Shown here in pieces: positions 57,174 through 64,000 of a DNA stretch of 64,000 nucleotides. Made by a program: the position numbers and the translations under genes. Below the pieces are notes generated by a model. It saw only the letters and a program-made list of their open reading frames with translations. It ran no database searches and had not been told where the DNA came from. Within the stretch, counting starts at the first letter, position 1. Each line of letters starts with the position of its first letter. The stretch is from Actinomadura litoris. Its GTDB lineage: Bacteria; Actinomycetota; Actinomycetes; Streptosporangiales; Streptosporangiaceae. The stretch covers positions 186,001 to 250,000 of the forward strand of contig NZ_WOFH01000013.1 in NCBI RefSeq assembly GCF_009733595.1. Direction: 5' to 3'.

Positions 57174-58565
57174 TTAGCCCGTCACAGCGTCGACCAGCTC
57201 GGCCAGCGCCTCCAGAGCACGCTTCCAGGTGTGCGGAGGAGGTGTGGCGAAGCCGAGGATGAGCCCGGCCGGCCGTTCGCCGGCCGGCTCATGCCAGTAG
57301 CCCTCGGTGTGCAGGCCGTGCAGGTGGAGTCCGGCATAGCGGCCGGTGTCCACCAGCCGTCCCTCCTCTTCGGCCGACCCGACCGGCATGAGGGCGTGCA
57401 GGCCCGCGGCCACTCCGTCCAGCGGTGCCGCGAGCCGCTCCGCCAGTTCGGTGCGCCGCCGCCGGTAGACCAGCCGGGCCCGCCGTATGTGCCGGTCGTA
57501 GTCGCCGCGTTCCACCAGGTCGGCGAACGCGAGCTGGTGGAACGCGGGCACCGCGGTACCGGTCTCCGCCACGGCCGCCAGCACGGCCTCGCGCAGCGTC
57601 GGCGGCACGACCAGCCAGCCGAGGCGCATCCCCGGGGACAGCGACTTGCTGGCGCTTCCCGCGTAGACGACCCGGTCGGGGGCCAGCGCCTGCACCGCCC
57701 CGACCGGCTGCCGGTCGTAGCGGAACTCACCGTCGTAGTCGTCCTCGACCAGGAAGCCGTCCCGCCGCCGCGCCCACGCGACGAACCCCGCCCGGACGGC
57801 CGGTGCCAGCACCACCCCGCGGGGGTACTGGTGCGCGGGCGTGAGCAGCGCCGCCCCCACATGCTCCGTCAACCCGGCGGGATCCGCACCGTCCGCGCCG
57901 ACGCTCAGCGGCACGACGTCCATCCCGGCCGCGCGCAGCAGCCACCGATGCTGCGGAAGTCCGGGATCCTCCGTGGCCACGCAGCGTACGCCCAGGCTCC
58001 GCAGCGCCCGCCCCACCAGCGCCAGCCCGTTCGCGAACCCCGCCGTCACCACCACTGATTCGGCGTCGGCCGCCACGCCACGGGTGCGTGCGACGTAGCG
58101 GGCGATCGTCGATCTCAGCACCGGCAGCCCGGCAGGCTCCCCGTAGTCCCATGCCGCCGGCTCGGCCGACGCCGCCGCCCGCCGCACCGCCGAGGCCCAC
58201 ATCGTCCGCGGGAACGAACTGAGATCCGGTCGTCCCGGCTGGAGGTCGAACTCGGGATCCGGCCGCGACACCCGCGGCTCGGTTCGCGGTCCGGCGTCCG
58301 CCACCGGGATATCGGCCACCCACGTGCCCGAGCCCGGCTCCCCCGTCAGCCATCCTTCCGCGATCAGCTGGCCGTAGACCTGGACGACCGTCCCCCGGGA
58401 CACGCCGAGATCGGCCGCCAGGCTCCGGCTCCCCGGCAGCCGGGCACCGGCCGGAAGCCTCCCGGAGCGGACCGCCTCGCGCAGCGCGATCTCGATGGCC
58501 CGTCCCGCCCCGGCGCCGCGCGGCACGTCAAGGTGCAGATCAAGCCCGACCCCACGCTCGTCCAT
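57174..58565 (-). CDS. PdxR/MocR-type regulator (GntR helix-turn-helix plus aminotransferase fold)
   Basis: The gene encodes 463 residues. The GntR domain (about 15-85) reads GRAIEIALREAVRSGRLPAG, ARLPGSRSLAADLGVSRGTV and VQVYGQLIAEGWL. The fold-I aminotransferase domain (about 110-460) has VLRSTIARYVARTRGVAADA, GFLVEDDYDGEFRYDRQPVG and the PLP lysine in VVYAGSASKSLSPGMRLGWL. PdxR proteins control vitamin B6 synthesis; other MocR proteins control GABA or transport genes. Its usual target pdxST is not in the window, and the two neighbours are a short hypothetical gene and a dead transposase. Confidence 0.9.
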   Translation of the reverse strand: MDERGVGLDLHLDVPRGAGAGRAIEIALREAVRSGRLPAGARLPGSRSLAADLGVSRGTVVQVYGQLIAEGWLTGEPGSGTWVADIPVADAGPRTEPRVSRPDPEFDLQPGRPDLSSFPRTMWASAVRRAAASAEPAAWDYGEPAGLPVLRSTIARYVARTRGVAADAESVVVTAGFANGLALVGRALRSLGVRCVATEDPGLPQHRWLLRAAGMDVVPLSVGADGADPAGLTEHVGAALLTPAHQYPRGVVLAPAVRAGFVAWARRRDGFLVEDDYDGEFRYDRQPVGAVQALAPDRVVYAGSASKSLSPGMRLGWLVVPPTLREAVLAAVAETGTAVPAFHQLAFADLVERGDYDRHIRRARLVYRRRRTELAERLAAPLDGVAAGLHALMPVGSAEEEGRLVDTGRYAGLHLHGLHTEGYWHEPAGERPAGLILGFATPPPHTWKRALEALAELVDAVTG

Positions 58566-58599
58566 CACACCCTGTGATACCTGTCCGGCGCCGGGAGCG

Positions 58600-58908
58600 C
58601 TACGACCGGTCTGCAAGTTGCCGGTACCAGCGGGTCTCGGGTGCCCGCAGAGCCGAGAGGGTCTCCAGGAAGCACTGGTGGGTGTGTTGAGCGGGCCGAT
58701 CGGCCGGGAGCAGGTCGGGGCCGCGGAGGACGAACATACGGTAGTCGTCGCCGATCTCGTCGAGCTTCCAGCACCGCGCCGCCCGTTCGGCGCCCGCTGC
58801 GCGGAACAGGTCGTATCGTGCGCTCGGCTCGGTCGCCAGGACCCGTTCCGCCTCGGGCTCCCGCGCGTAGTCGCCGAAGACGTCGAACGCGACCGACTTC
58901 GCCTGCAC
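58600..58908 (-). CDS. short hypothetical protein
   Basis: The gene encodes 102 residues. It reads MQAKSVAFDVFGDYAREPEA, RYDLFRAAGAERAARCWKLD and EIGDDYRMFVLRGPDLLPAD without low complexity and with window-typical codon use. I do not recognise the family. It lies 34 bases upstream of the PdxR-type gene on the same strand and could be co-transcribed with it. A chance open frame cannot be excluded. Confidence 0.45.
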   Translation of the reverse strand: MQAKSVAFDVFGDYAREPEAERVLATEPSARYDLFRAAGAERAARCWKLDEIGDDYRMFVLRGPDLLPADRPAQHTHQCFLETLSALRAPETRWYRQLADRS

Positions 58909-59149
58909 CGCCGCCCTTCCCCCTCCCTGCCCTGTGCCACTCAGCGCCCGAGCGCCACCGTGCCCATCATGGTCAGCGGTAGGTTATCGACCACGAGAAG
59001 CACCTCCGGCAGCGTGAAACGCCGATCAGTGCGGAGCGGATCTTCGATCGTCGTCGCCCCGGATCCCTCTCCACTACCCAAGAAGAAGCGCCTGACCGTC
59101 GAGCAGGCCAAGGCGGTGCGCATGCGCCCTCAAATCCACGAGCCTCGGT

Positions 59150-59560
59150 GCCGACCCCCATCTGCCCCTGGTCGACCCCATCCCAACCCCGTGGGGTCTG
59201 CCAGCAGACCAGCACCAGGGTCGCCATCGAGGACGGCGCCAAGCACTGGCAACCGCGGGCCTACGGCAGTCCGGAATGGCAAAAGATCTACGGACGGCTC
59301 CGCAACACCGTCGAAGGCATGAACGGTTACGCCAAGGCCGACGCCCACGAAGGCATCGAACACGGCCTCGCCGCGCAGAGCCTGCTGCCGGCCTTCCAAC
59401 CGGCCCACGCCAACGAGCGCAAGATCAACGCCTGGCTCGCCACGCTCCCCGGCCCCGACGGACACCCCCGCCGCCGGGCACATCACCCCGCCCGCAGCCT
59501 GAAGACCCAAGGACTGGGGCGCCCTCGTACCTGGCTGACCCATCGGTCCCCGCGATCGCA
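59150..59560 (+). pseudogene. C-terminal remnant of a transposase-like gene
   Basis: In two frames the plus strand reads ADPHLPLVDPIPTPWGLPAD, then VAIEDGAKHWQPRAYGSPEW, RLRNTVEGMNGYAKADAHEG, IEHGLAAQSLLPAFQPAHAN and ERKINAWLATLPGPDG. This matches the C-terminal part of a transposase-like protein widespread in actinomycetes (AGAKHWQ...YG.PEW...RNxxEGxNGYAKD...GLAAQ). A piece before GLAAQ (normally RRRxRG) is missing, the N-terminal half is gone and the frame is broken near 59210. The 58909-59150 stretch holds no gene that I can support. Confidence 0.65.
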
Positions 59561-59572
59561 GCGGACCGGCCT

Positions 59573-59613
59573 CCGTAACGACAAAGACCCCGAGGCTTGC
59601 CAGCTTCGGGGTC
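59573..59613 (-). terminator. tRNA-Leu terminator (repeat copy 2)
   Basis: GACCCCGA (59586-59593) and TCGGGGTC (59606-59613) form a perfect stem. On the minus strand it is followed by TTTGTCGTTA, and it lies about 45 bases beyond the tRNA 3' end. The same sequence with a few changes occurs at 50309-50350. Confidence 0.75.
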
Positions 59614-59656
59614 GTTTCGTCACTGTGGGGCTACGACTTTCGTCTGTGCCCCCGAG

Positions 59657-59739
59657 TGGGCGAGGAGGGATTTGAACCCTCACATCCTTTCGGACACACG
59701 GACCTGAACCGTGCGCGTCTGCCGTTCCGCCACCCGCCC
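59657..59739 (-). tRNA. tRNA-Leu (anticodon CAG)
   Basis: The reverse strand folds as a class II tRNA of 83 bases. The acceptor arms are GGGCGGG and CTCGCCC (one G-U pair) with discriminator A. The anticodon stem-loop CACGG-TTCAGGT-CCGTG has anticodon CAG. A long variable arm contains TGTCCGAAAGGATG, and the T arm is GAGGG-TTCAAAT-CCCTC. CCA is not encoded. A tRNA-Leu next to fhaA is also known in mycobacteria, which supports the location near the FHA/phosphatase operon. Confidence 0.95.
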
Positions 59740-59867
59740 GTGGGTGTCGGCCCGTCTCCGGGCGCTCGAAAAGGCTAGCACGCGCTGAGCAGTGGTTAGG
59801 TATCCAGATACGTCGAGCGAACCTTCGCACCGATACGATCGTCTACCAGTGGGGAAGGGAGGTGCCC

Positions 59868-60623
59868 GTGGGCGTCATTCAGCGCTTCGAGCGACGGCTT
59901 GAGGGCATGGTCGAAGGGGCCTTCGCCCGTGCCTTCAAGTCGGAGCTCCAGCCGGTCGAGGTGGCCAGCGCTGTGCAGCGCGAGATGGACGATCGGGCGG
60001 CGATCGTGGCGCAGGGCCGCACGCTGGTTCCGAACGACTTCGTCGTCGAGATCTCTCAGCAGGACGGGCAGCGGCTGCAGGTGTACGCCGACAGCCTGAG
60101 CCAGGAGCTGGCCAACCTCGCGCGCGAGTACGCGAAGGAGCAGGGGTACTCCTTCGTGGGCCCGGTGCGGGTGCGGTTCGAGAACGCCGGCGACCTCGCC
60201 ACGGGCATGTTCCGCATCAGGTCCGGTGTCATCAGGGGCTCGACCGTCGAGGGCGGGGAGATCCGCCAGCCGGTGAGCGACGTGCCTCAGGGGGGCAGGG
60301 GGGGTGCCTTCGGGGGGCATCCGCGGCTGCTGGTGACGACGGCGGTGGAGGGTTCCGACACCACTCAGCGCACTTATGAGATCAACACTCCGGTCACCCT
60401 GCTGGGCCGCGGCACCGACTGCGACCTGCGCCTCGTTGATCCCGGCGTGTCCCGGCACCATGCCGAGATCCGCGTAGAAGGTCCCGAAATCGTGCTCGTG
60501 GATCTAGGGTCGACCAACGGCTCGTTCGTGAACGGGCAGCCGATCCGGCGGGTGACGCTGGTCGACGGCTCCCGCGTCACGATGGGTCGCACCACGCTTG
60601 TTTTCCGCCGCGACAGGGAGTAA
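59868..60623 (+). CDS. fhaA: FhaA: DUF3662 plus FHA domain protein
   Basis: The gene encodes 251 residues. The N-terminal DUF3662 domain (about 1-115) reads GVIQRFERRLEGMVEGAFAR, then FKSELQPVEVASAVQREMDD. The FHA domain (about 160-248) has TLLGRGTDCDLRLVDPGVSR, HHAEIRVEGPEIVLVDLGST and NGSFVNGQPI, with the Arg, Ser, His and Asn that grip phosphothreonine. In mycobacteria FhaA binds phosphorylated MviN and tunes peptidoglycan synthesis. The linker is Gly-rich (PQGGRGGAFGG) and shorter than in mycobacteria. GTG 59868 follows GGGAGG by five bases. It opens the operon. Confidence 0.92.
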   Translation: MGVIQRFERRLEGMVEGAFARAFKSELQPVEVASAVQREMDDRAAIVAQGRTLVPNDFVVEISQQDGQRLQVYADSLSQELANLAREYAKEQGYSFVGPVRVRFENAGDLATGMFRIRSGVIRGSTVEGGEIRQPVSDVPQGGRGGAFGGHPRLLVTTAVEGSDTTQRTYEINTPVTLLGRGTDCDLRLVDPGVSRHHAEIRVEGPEIVLVDLGSTNGSFVNGQPIRRVTLVDGSRVTMGRTTLVFRRDRE

Positions 60624-60634
60624 CCCCGACTCCG

Positions 60635-61144
60635 ATGACCCCATTCACCCTCACGCTGATCAAGCTGGCGTTCCTCGCGGTGCTCTGGCTCTTCGTCATC
60701 GCGGCCGTCGGCGTGATCAGGGCCGACCTGTTCGGTTCGAAGGCGGCCGCGAAGGCGGCCTCGCGGGCGGCGCAGCCGCCCCGTCCGGCCAAGGCCGCGG
60801 CCAAACAGTCCAAGGCGCAGCGCGCGCCGCAGCGCAGTGGCGCCCAGCACGGCTCCCCGACGAAACTGGTGGTCGTCCAGGGCGAGCGGGCGGGCACCGT
60901 CATCGATCTCACGGGAGTGCCCATCACCATCGGTCGGGCGAATGACGCCACGCTCGTTGTGACCGACGACTACGCTTCGAGCCGGCATGCCCGACTTTAT
61001 GCGCAGGACGGTCAGTGGATCGTGGAAGATCTCGGCTCGACCAATGGCACATATCTCGGACGCACGAAGGTGAGCCGGCCGATGCCGGTGCCGCCCGGCG
61101 TCCCGGTCCGGATCGGCAAGACCGTGATCGAGCTGCGCAAATGA
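60635..61144 (+). CDS. fhaB: FhaB (FipA): membrane-anchored FHA protein
   Basis: The gene encodes 169 residues. One N-terminal helix (LIKLAFLAVLWLFVIAAVGV), an Ala/Lys/Pro-rich linker (about 35-72) and an FHA domain (about 80-165; ITIGRANDATLVVTDDYASS, RHARLYAQDGQWIVEDLGST, NGTYLGRTKV) match FhaB. In mycobacteria it links FtsZ and FtsQ under stress and is phosphorylated by the Ser/Thr kinases of this operon. It lies 11 bases after fhaA and overlaps pstP (ATGA). Confidence 0.93.
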   Translation: MTPFTLTLIKLAFLAVLWLFVIAAVGVIRADLFGSKAAAKAASRAAQPPRPAKAAAKQSKAQRAPQRSGAQHGSPTKLVVVQGERAGTVIDLTGVPITIGRANDATLVVTDDYASSRHARLYAQDGQWIVEDLGSTNGTYLGRTKVSRPMPVPPGVPVRIGKTVIELRK

Positions 61145-62706
61145 CCCTGGGAATCCGCTACGCCGCGCGCTCTGACGTCGGCATGCTGCGCGAGGGCAAC
61201 GAGGACTCCGCGTACGCGGGCGCCCATCTGCTCGCGGTGGCCGACGGCATGGGCGGGCACGTCGGCGGCGAGATCGCGAGCGCGGCGGCGATCGAGGCGC
61301 TGCGCGGGCTGGACAAGGACCTCCCCGCGACCGAGCTGCTGGCCGCGCTGGAGCACACGGTCAAGACGGCCAACGACAACCTGCACCGCATCGTCGAGTC
61401 CGACCCCGCGCTCCAGGGCATGGGGACGACGCTGACCGCGATGCTGTGGGCGGGCAACCAGGTCGCGCTGGTGCACATCGGGGACTCCCGCGCGTACCTG
61501 CTGCGGGACGGCAGCCTGTTCCAGATCACGCACGACCACACGCTGGTGCAGTCCCTGGTGGACGAGGGACGCATCAGCCCCGACGAGGCGGCCTCGCACC
61601 CCCAGCGCTCCCTGCTCCTGCGGGCGCTGGACGGGCGCGGCGAGGTCGATCCCGACCTGTCGCTGCGCGAGGCGAAGGTCGGCGACCGGTACCTGCTGTG
61701 CTCGGACGGCCTGTCGGGCGTCGTCACGGCGGAGACGATCTTCCAGGTGCTGACCGACGTCGCGGACCCGGAGCAGGCCGTCCGGCAGCTCATCGACCTG
61801 GCGAACCGGGGCGGCGGCCCCGACAACATCACCTGCGTGGTCGCGGACGTCGTCGACCTCGGCCGGCAGCCGCCGACGGGCGGCCCCGGGCACGCCGTGG
61901 GGGCGGCGGCGAACGCGGGGCCACCGCCCGGCGGCGGTCCCGGCGCGGGCCCGGCCGACACCCCCGCCGGACGCGCGGCGCAGCTGCGCGACACGATGCC
62001 GCAGCCGCCCGTGGCCGTGGACGAGATGCCCCCGCCCGCGCCGATGCCGATGGGCGAGCCGATGGCGGGCCCCCCGCAGCAGCCGGCGACGCAGCACGCG
62101 CCGGGGCGTGCCAGGCGCGGCGGCGCGCGCAAGTGGACGTGGCTGGTGGTCGTCGCGGGCGTGGTGGTCGTGGCGGTGGCGGCGGGCGGCGTCTATCTGG
62201 TGCAGACCGTCCGGAACGGCTACTACATAGGGGAAGAGGGCGGCAAGGTCGTCCTGTTCCGGGGGTCGACGGACGAGTTCCCGCTGATCGACCTGTCCCG
62301 CAAGGCCGCCGCCAAGGACCAGCCGAACCCGCCGATCCCCGTCGCCGACCTGCCGCAGAACCTCCAGCAGCAGGTGAAGGGCACCTACTCGGTGAAAGGG
62401 CCGGCGGCTCTGAACGAGTTGAAGAACAGCGTGTGCAAGTACGTTCTCACCGCGGACGGCGGCAAGGTCGCCGTCGCGAAGGGCAAGGGGCAGCGCGACT
62501 GCCCGCAGGACAAGCCGAAGGCCACCGACATCGCGATCGACGACCTGCCGGACCCTGACCGCGACGCCGTCAACAAGGGCACCCTCGCCTTCGTCGGCCA
62601 GGCGGCCGCCGACGCGAAGGTGAACGAGCTGCGCTCCCACGTGGACGAGTGCAAGGCGCCCAGCCCGCGAGTGCAGGGCTGTCCGAGCGGCAAGGGCCCT
62701 AGATGA
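61141..62706 (+). CDS. pstP: PP2C-type Ser/Thr protein phosphatase PstP
   Basis: The gene encodes 521 residues. The catalytic domain (1-240) shows AARSDVGMLREGNEDSAYAG, AVADGMGGHVGGEIAS (metal-binding Asp-Gly), HIGDSRAYLLRDG, LCSDGLSGVVT and RGGGPDNITCVVADV. A Pro/Met-rich linker (about 245-325), one helix (about 335-357, TWLVVVAGVVVVAVAAGGVY) and an external domain of about 160 residues with three Cys follow. PstP dephosphorylates PknA/PknB-type kinases and their targets in cell growth. It overlaps both fhaB and ftsW/rodA by four bases. Confidence 0.94.
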   Translation: MTLGIRYAARSDVGMLREGNEDSAYAGAHLLAVADGMGGHVGGEIASAAAIEALRGLDKDLPATELLAALEHTVKTANDNLHRIVESDPALQGMGTTLTAMLWAGNQVALVHIGDSRAYLLRDGSLFQITHDHTLVQSLVDEGRISPDEAASHPQRSLLLRALDGRGEVDPDLSLREAKVGDRYLLCSDGLSGVVTAETIFQVLTDVADPEQAVRQLIDLANRGGGPDNITCVVADVVDLGRQPPTGGPGHAVGAAANAGPPPGGGPGAGPADTPAGRAAQLRDTMPQPPVAVDEMPPPAPMPMGEPMAGPPQQPATQHAPGRARRGGARKWTWLVVVAGVVVVAVAAGGVYLVQTVRNGYYIGEEGGKVVLFRGSTDEFPLIDLSRKAAAKDQPNPPIPVADLPQNLQQQVKGTYSVKGPAALNELKNSVCKYVLTADGGKVAVAKGKGQRDCPQDKPKATDIAIDDLPDPDRDAVNKGTLAFVGQAAADAKVNELRSHVDECKAPSPRVQGCPSGKGPR

Positions 62707-64000
62707 GTTCGATCGGGGCGCAGATCCGCGCGCATCTGCCGTACCAGCGACGCAACGCGGCCTCGTTCGCGCTGCTGATCTTCGCGATGGTGCTGACGCT
62801 GTCGGCGTTCGCGGAGGTCGGGCTCGCCCGGGACGGCTACATCCCGAAGGGCCTGTTCCTCTACGGCGGCGGCCTGGTGGTGCTGGCGTTCGGCGCCTAC
62901 TTCGTCCAGGCCAAGTTCGCGCCGTACGCCGACCCGCTGCTGCTGCCGCTGTCGGTCGCGCTGAACGGCATCGGGCTGGCGATGATCTACCGCCTCGACC
63001 TCGACACCAGCGAGGACCACAGGGTCGCGGCCGCCGCGGGCAAGAAGCTGCTCAAGGACGCGGCGGACGCGCCCGGCCAGCTCATGTGGACCTTCGTCGG
63101 GATCGGGCTGTTCGTCACCGCCATCGTGATCATGCGCGACACCGACAAGCCCGACGCGCCGCTGTCGTTCACGCCGAAGACCGCGCAGCGCTACACCTAC
63201 CTGATCGGCCTCGGCGCGATCATCCTGCTGCTGCTGCCGATCGTCCCCGGCATCGGCGCGGAGATCAACGGCGCGCGGGTGTGGATCGCCCTCGGCCCGT
63301 TCTCGGTGCAGCCGGGCGAGTTCGCCAAGCTGCTGCTGGTCGTGTTCTTCGCGGGCTACCTGGTCAACAAGCGGCAGGCGATGTCGCTGATCGGGAAGAA
63401 GATCGGCCCGTTCAGCCTGCCGCGCGCCCGCGACCTGGGCCCGATCCTGGTGATCTGGTTCTTCTGCCTGGGCGTGCTGTTCATGCAGAAGGACCTCGGC
63501 ACCGCGCTGCTGTTCTTCGGCCTGTTCGTGTCGATGCTCTACATCGCCACGCAGCGGCTGTCGTGGGTCATGATCGGCATGGGTCTGCTGGCGGTGGGCG
63601 TGTTCGTCGCGACGCTGCTGCCGTTCATGGGCCACGTCAACCAGCGCATCGACATCTGGCAGAACCCGAAGCCCTACTTCGACGGCGGCTGCCTGCTGGA
63701 GAGCGGCAAGGTCGTCCCGGTCAACCCCGACACCGACATCTTCAAGAAGTACAAGGCCAAGGGCAGCGTGTCGCCGGGCTTCAGCGCGTGCGCGGAGCTC
63801 GGCGGCGAGTACTCCGACAGCGCGCAGCTCATGAAGGGCCTGTTCGCGCTCGGCCAGGGCGGGGTGCTCGGCACCGGCCTCGGCCAGGGCGAGCCGTGGC
63901 GGACGCCGCTGTCCTTCAGCGACTTCATCTTCGACTCGCTGGGCGAGGAGCTCGGCCTGACGGGGTTGATGGTGCTGCTGCTGGTGTACGCGCTGATCGT
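62703..64000 (+). CDS. FtsW/RodA/SpoVE family SEDS glycosyltransferase, 3' end cut
   Basis: At least 432 residues; the frame runs off the window edge. SEDS signatures are INGARVWIALGPFSVQPGEFAKLLLVVF, LFMQKDLGTALLFFGLFVSM and FDSLGEELGLTGLMVLLLVY. Members polymerise lipid II glycan strands with a partner class B penicillin-binding protein. In the actinomycete order fhaA-fhaB-pstP-rodA-pbpA-pknA-pknB this position is RodA. The external loop after HVNQRIDIWQNPKPYFDGG is much longer than usual and holds two Cys. The ATG overlaps the pstP stop. Confidence 0.93.
   Translation, partial: MSSIGAQIRAHLPYQRRNAASFALLIFAMVLTLSAFAEVGLARDGYIPKGLFLYGGGLVVLAFGAYFVQAKFAPYADPLLLPLSVALNGIGLAMIYRLDLDTSEDHRVAAAAGKKLLKDAADAPGQLMWTFVGIGLFVTAIVIMRDTDKPDAPLSFTPKTAQRYTYLIGLGAIILLLLPIVPGIGAEINGARVWIALGPFSVQPGEFAKLLLVVFFAGYLVNKRQAMSLIGKKIGPFSLPRARDLGPILVIWFFCLGVLFMQKDLGTALLFFGLFVSMLYIATQRLSWVMIGMGLLAVGVFVATLLPFMGHVNQRIDIWQNPKPYFDGGCLLESGKVVPVNPDTDIFKKYKAKGSVSPGFSACAELGGEYSDSAQLMKGLFALGQGGVLGTGLGQGEPWRTPLSFSDFIFDSLGEELGLTGLMVLLLVYALI

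Noticed and set aside
58941..59123. 60-residue minus-strand open frame
   Set aside because: There is no ribosome site, no recognisable domain, and it lies in the decayed transposon region.
1..64000. CRISPR arrays, riboswitches, rRNA, phage structural genes, origin of replication
   Set aside because: I looked for regular direct repeats with spacers, T-box or other riboswitch-like leaders, rRNA signatures and DnaA-box clusters and saw none that I could support.

Overview
This is chromosomal DNA from a high-GC actinomycete. Codon third positions are almost all G/C. The window carries a Pup ligase (PafA), F420-type enzymes, MmyB-type and LmbU-type regulators, a DUF574 methyltransferase and the fhaA-fhaB-pstP-ftsW/rodA operon beside a tRNA-Leu. 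The gene mix looks like Thermomonosporaceae (Actinomadura-like), but that rank is an inference. Many genes appear to start on leaderless transcripts, with a -10 hexamer about 7 bases before the start codon.

Layout. 1-3.4 kb: a polysaccharide deacetylase cut by the window edge, a Pro-rich membrane protein, an ECF sigma factor with a repeat-tailed membrane partner, and a ClpP paralogue. 3.4-16.5 kb: LysR, GNAT, an FMN reductase/MFS operon, PafA, a BBE-type oxidase, an SDR, a YciI/ECF pair, a DUF574 methyltransferase, an XRE-cupin regulator and an MFS pump. 16.5-25.6 kb: the most unusual part. 25.7-47.2 kb: a dense run of regulator/efflux/redox pairs (HxlR, ArsR, MarR, TetR with four more MFS pumps, an azoreductase, a TetX-like monooxygenase and an F420-type reductase), most with visible palindromic operators. 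It includes two decayed genes at 34.0-35.0 kb. 47.2-56.5 kb: CGNR regulator/alcohol dehydrogenase, pentapeptide-repeat protein, phytoene-desaturase-like protein, TPR/aspartyl-protease protein, cupin/epimerase operon and a TauE-cupredoxin fusion. 56.5-59.6 kb: transposase remnants around a PdxR-type regulator. 59.6-64 kb: tRNA-Leu and the FHA/phosphatase/SEDS cell-growth operon, which runs off the right edge.

The best candidate for an undescribed system is the minus-strand operon at 16991-20868. A 60-residue precursor has a short leader ending Ala-Ser-Ala and a core with eight cysteines ending in Cys. It is followed by a hairpin and then, almost without gaps, by a membrane-anchored CGPC thioredoxin-like protein, an ABC exporter with no C39 peptidase domain, a dedicated S26 signal peptidase and a MauE-type redox membrane protein. 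I read this as a self-contained route for making, cleaving, exporting and oxidising a four-disulfide peptide. No lanthionine, radical-SAM or YcaO enzyme is present. A divergent GT39-like membrane protein, an LmbU-family regulator and an unrecognised 334-residue protein with an LmbU-like box in front of it lie next to it and may belong to the same or an adjacent natural-product locus.
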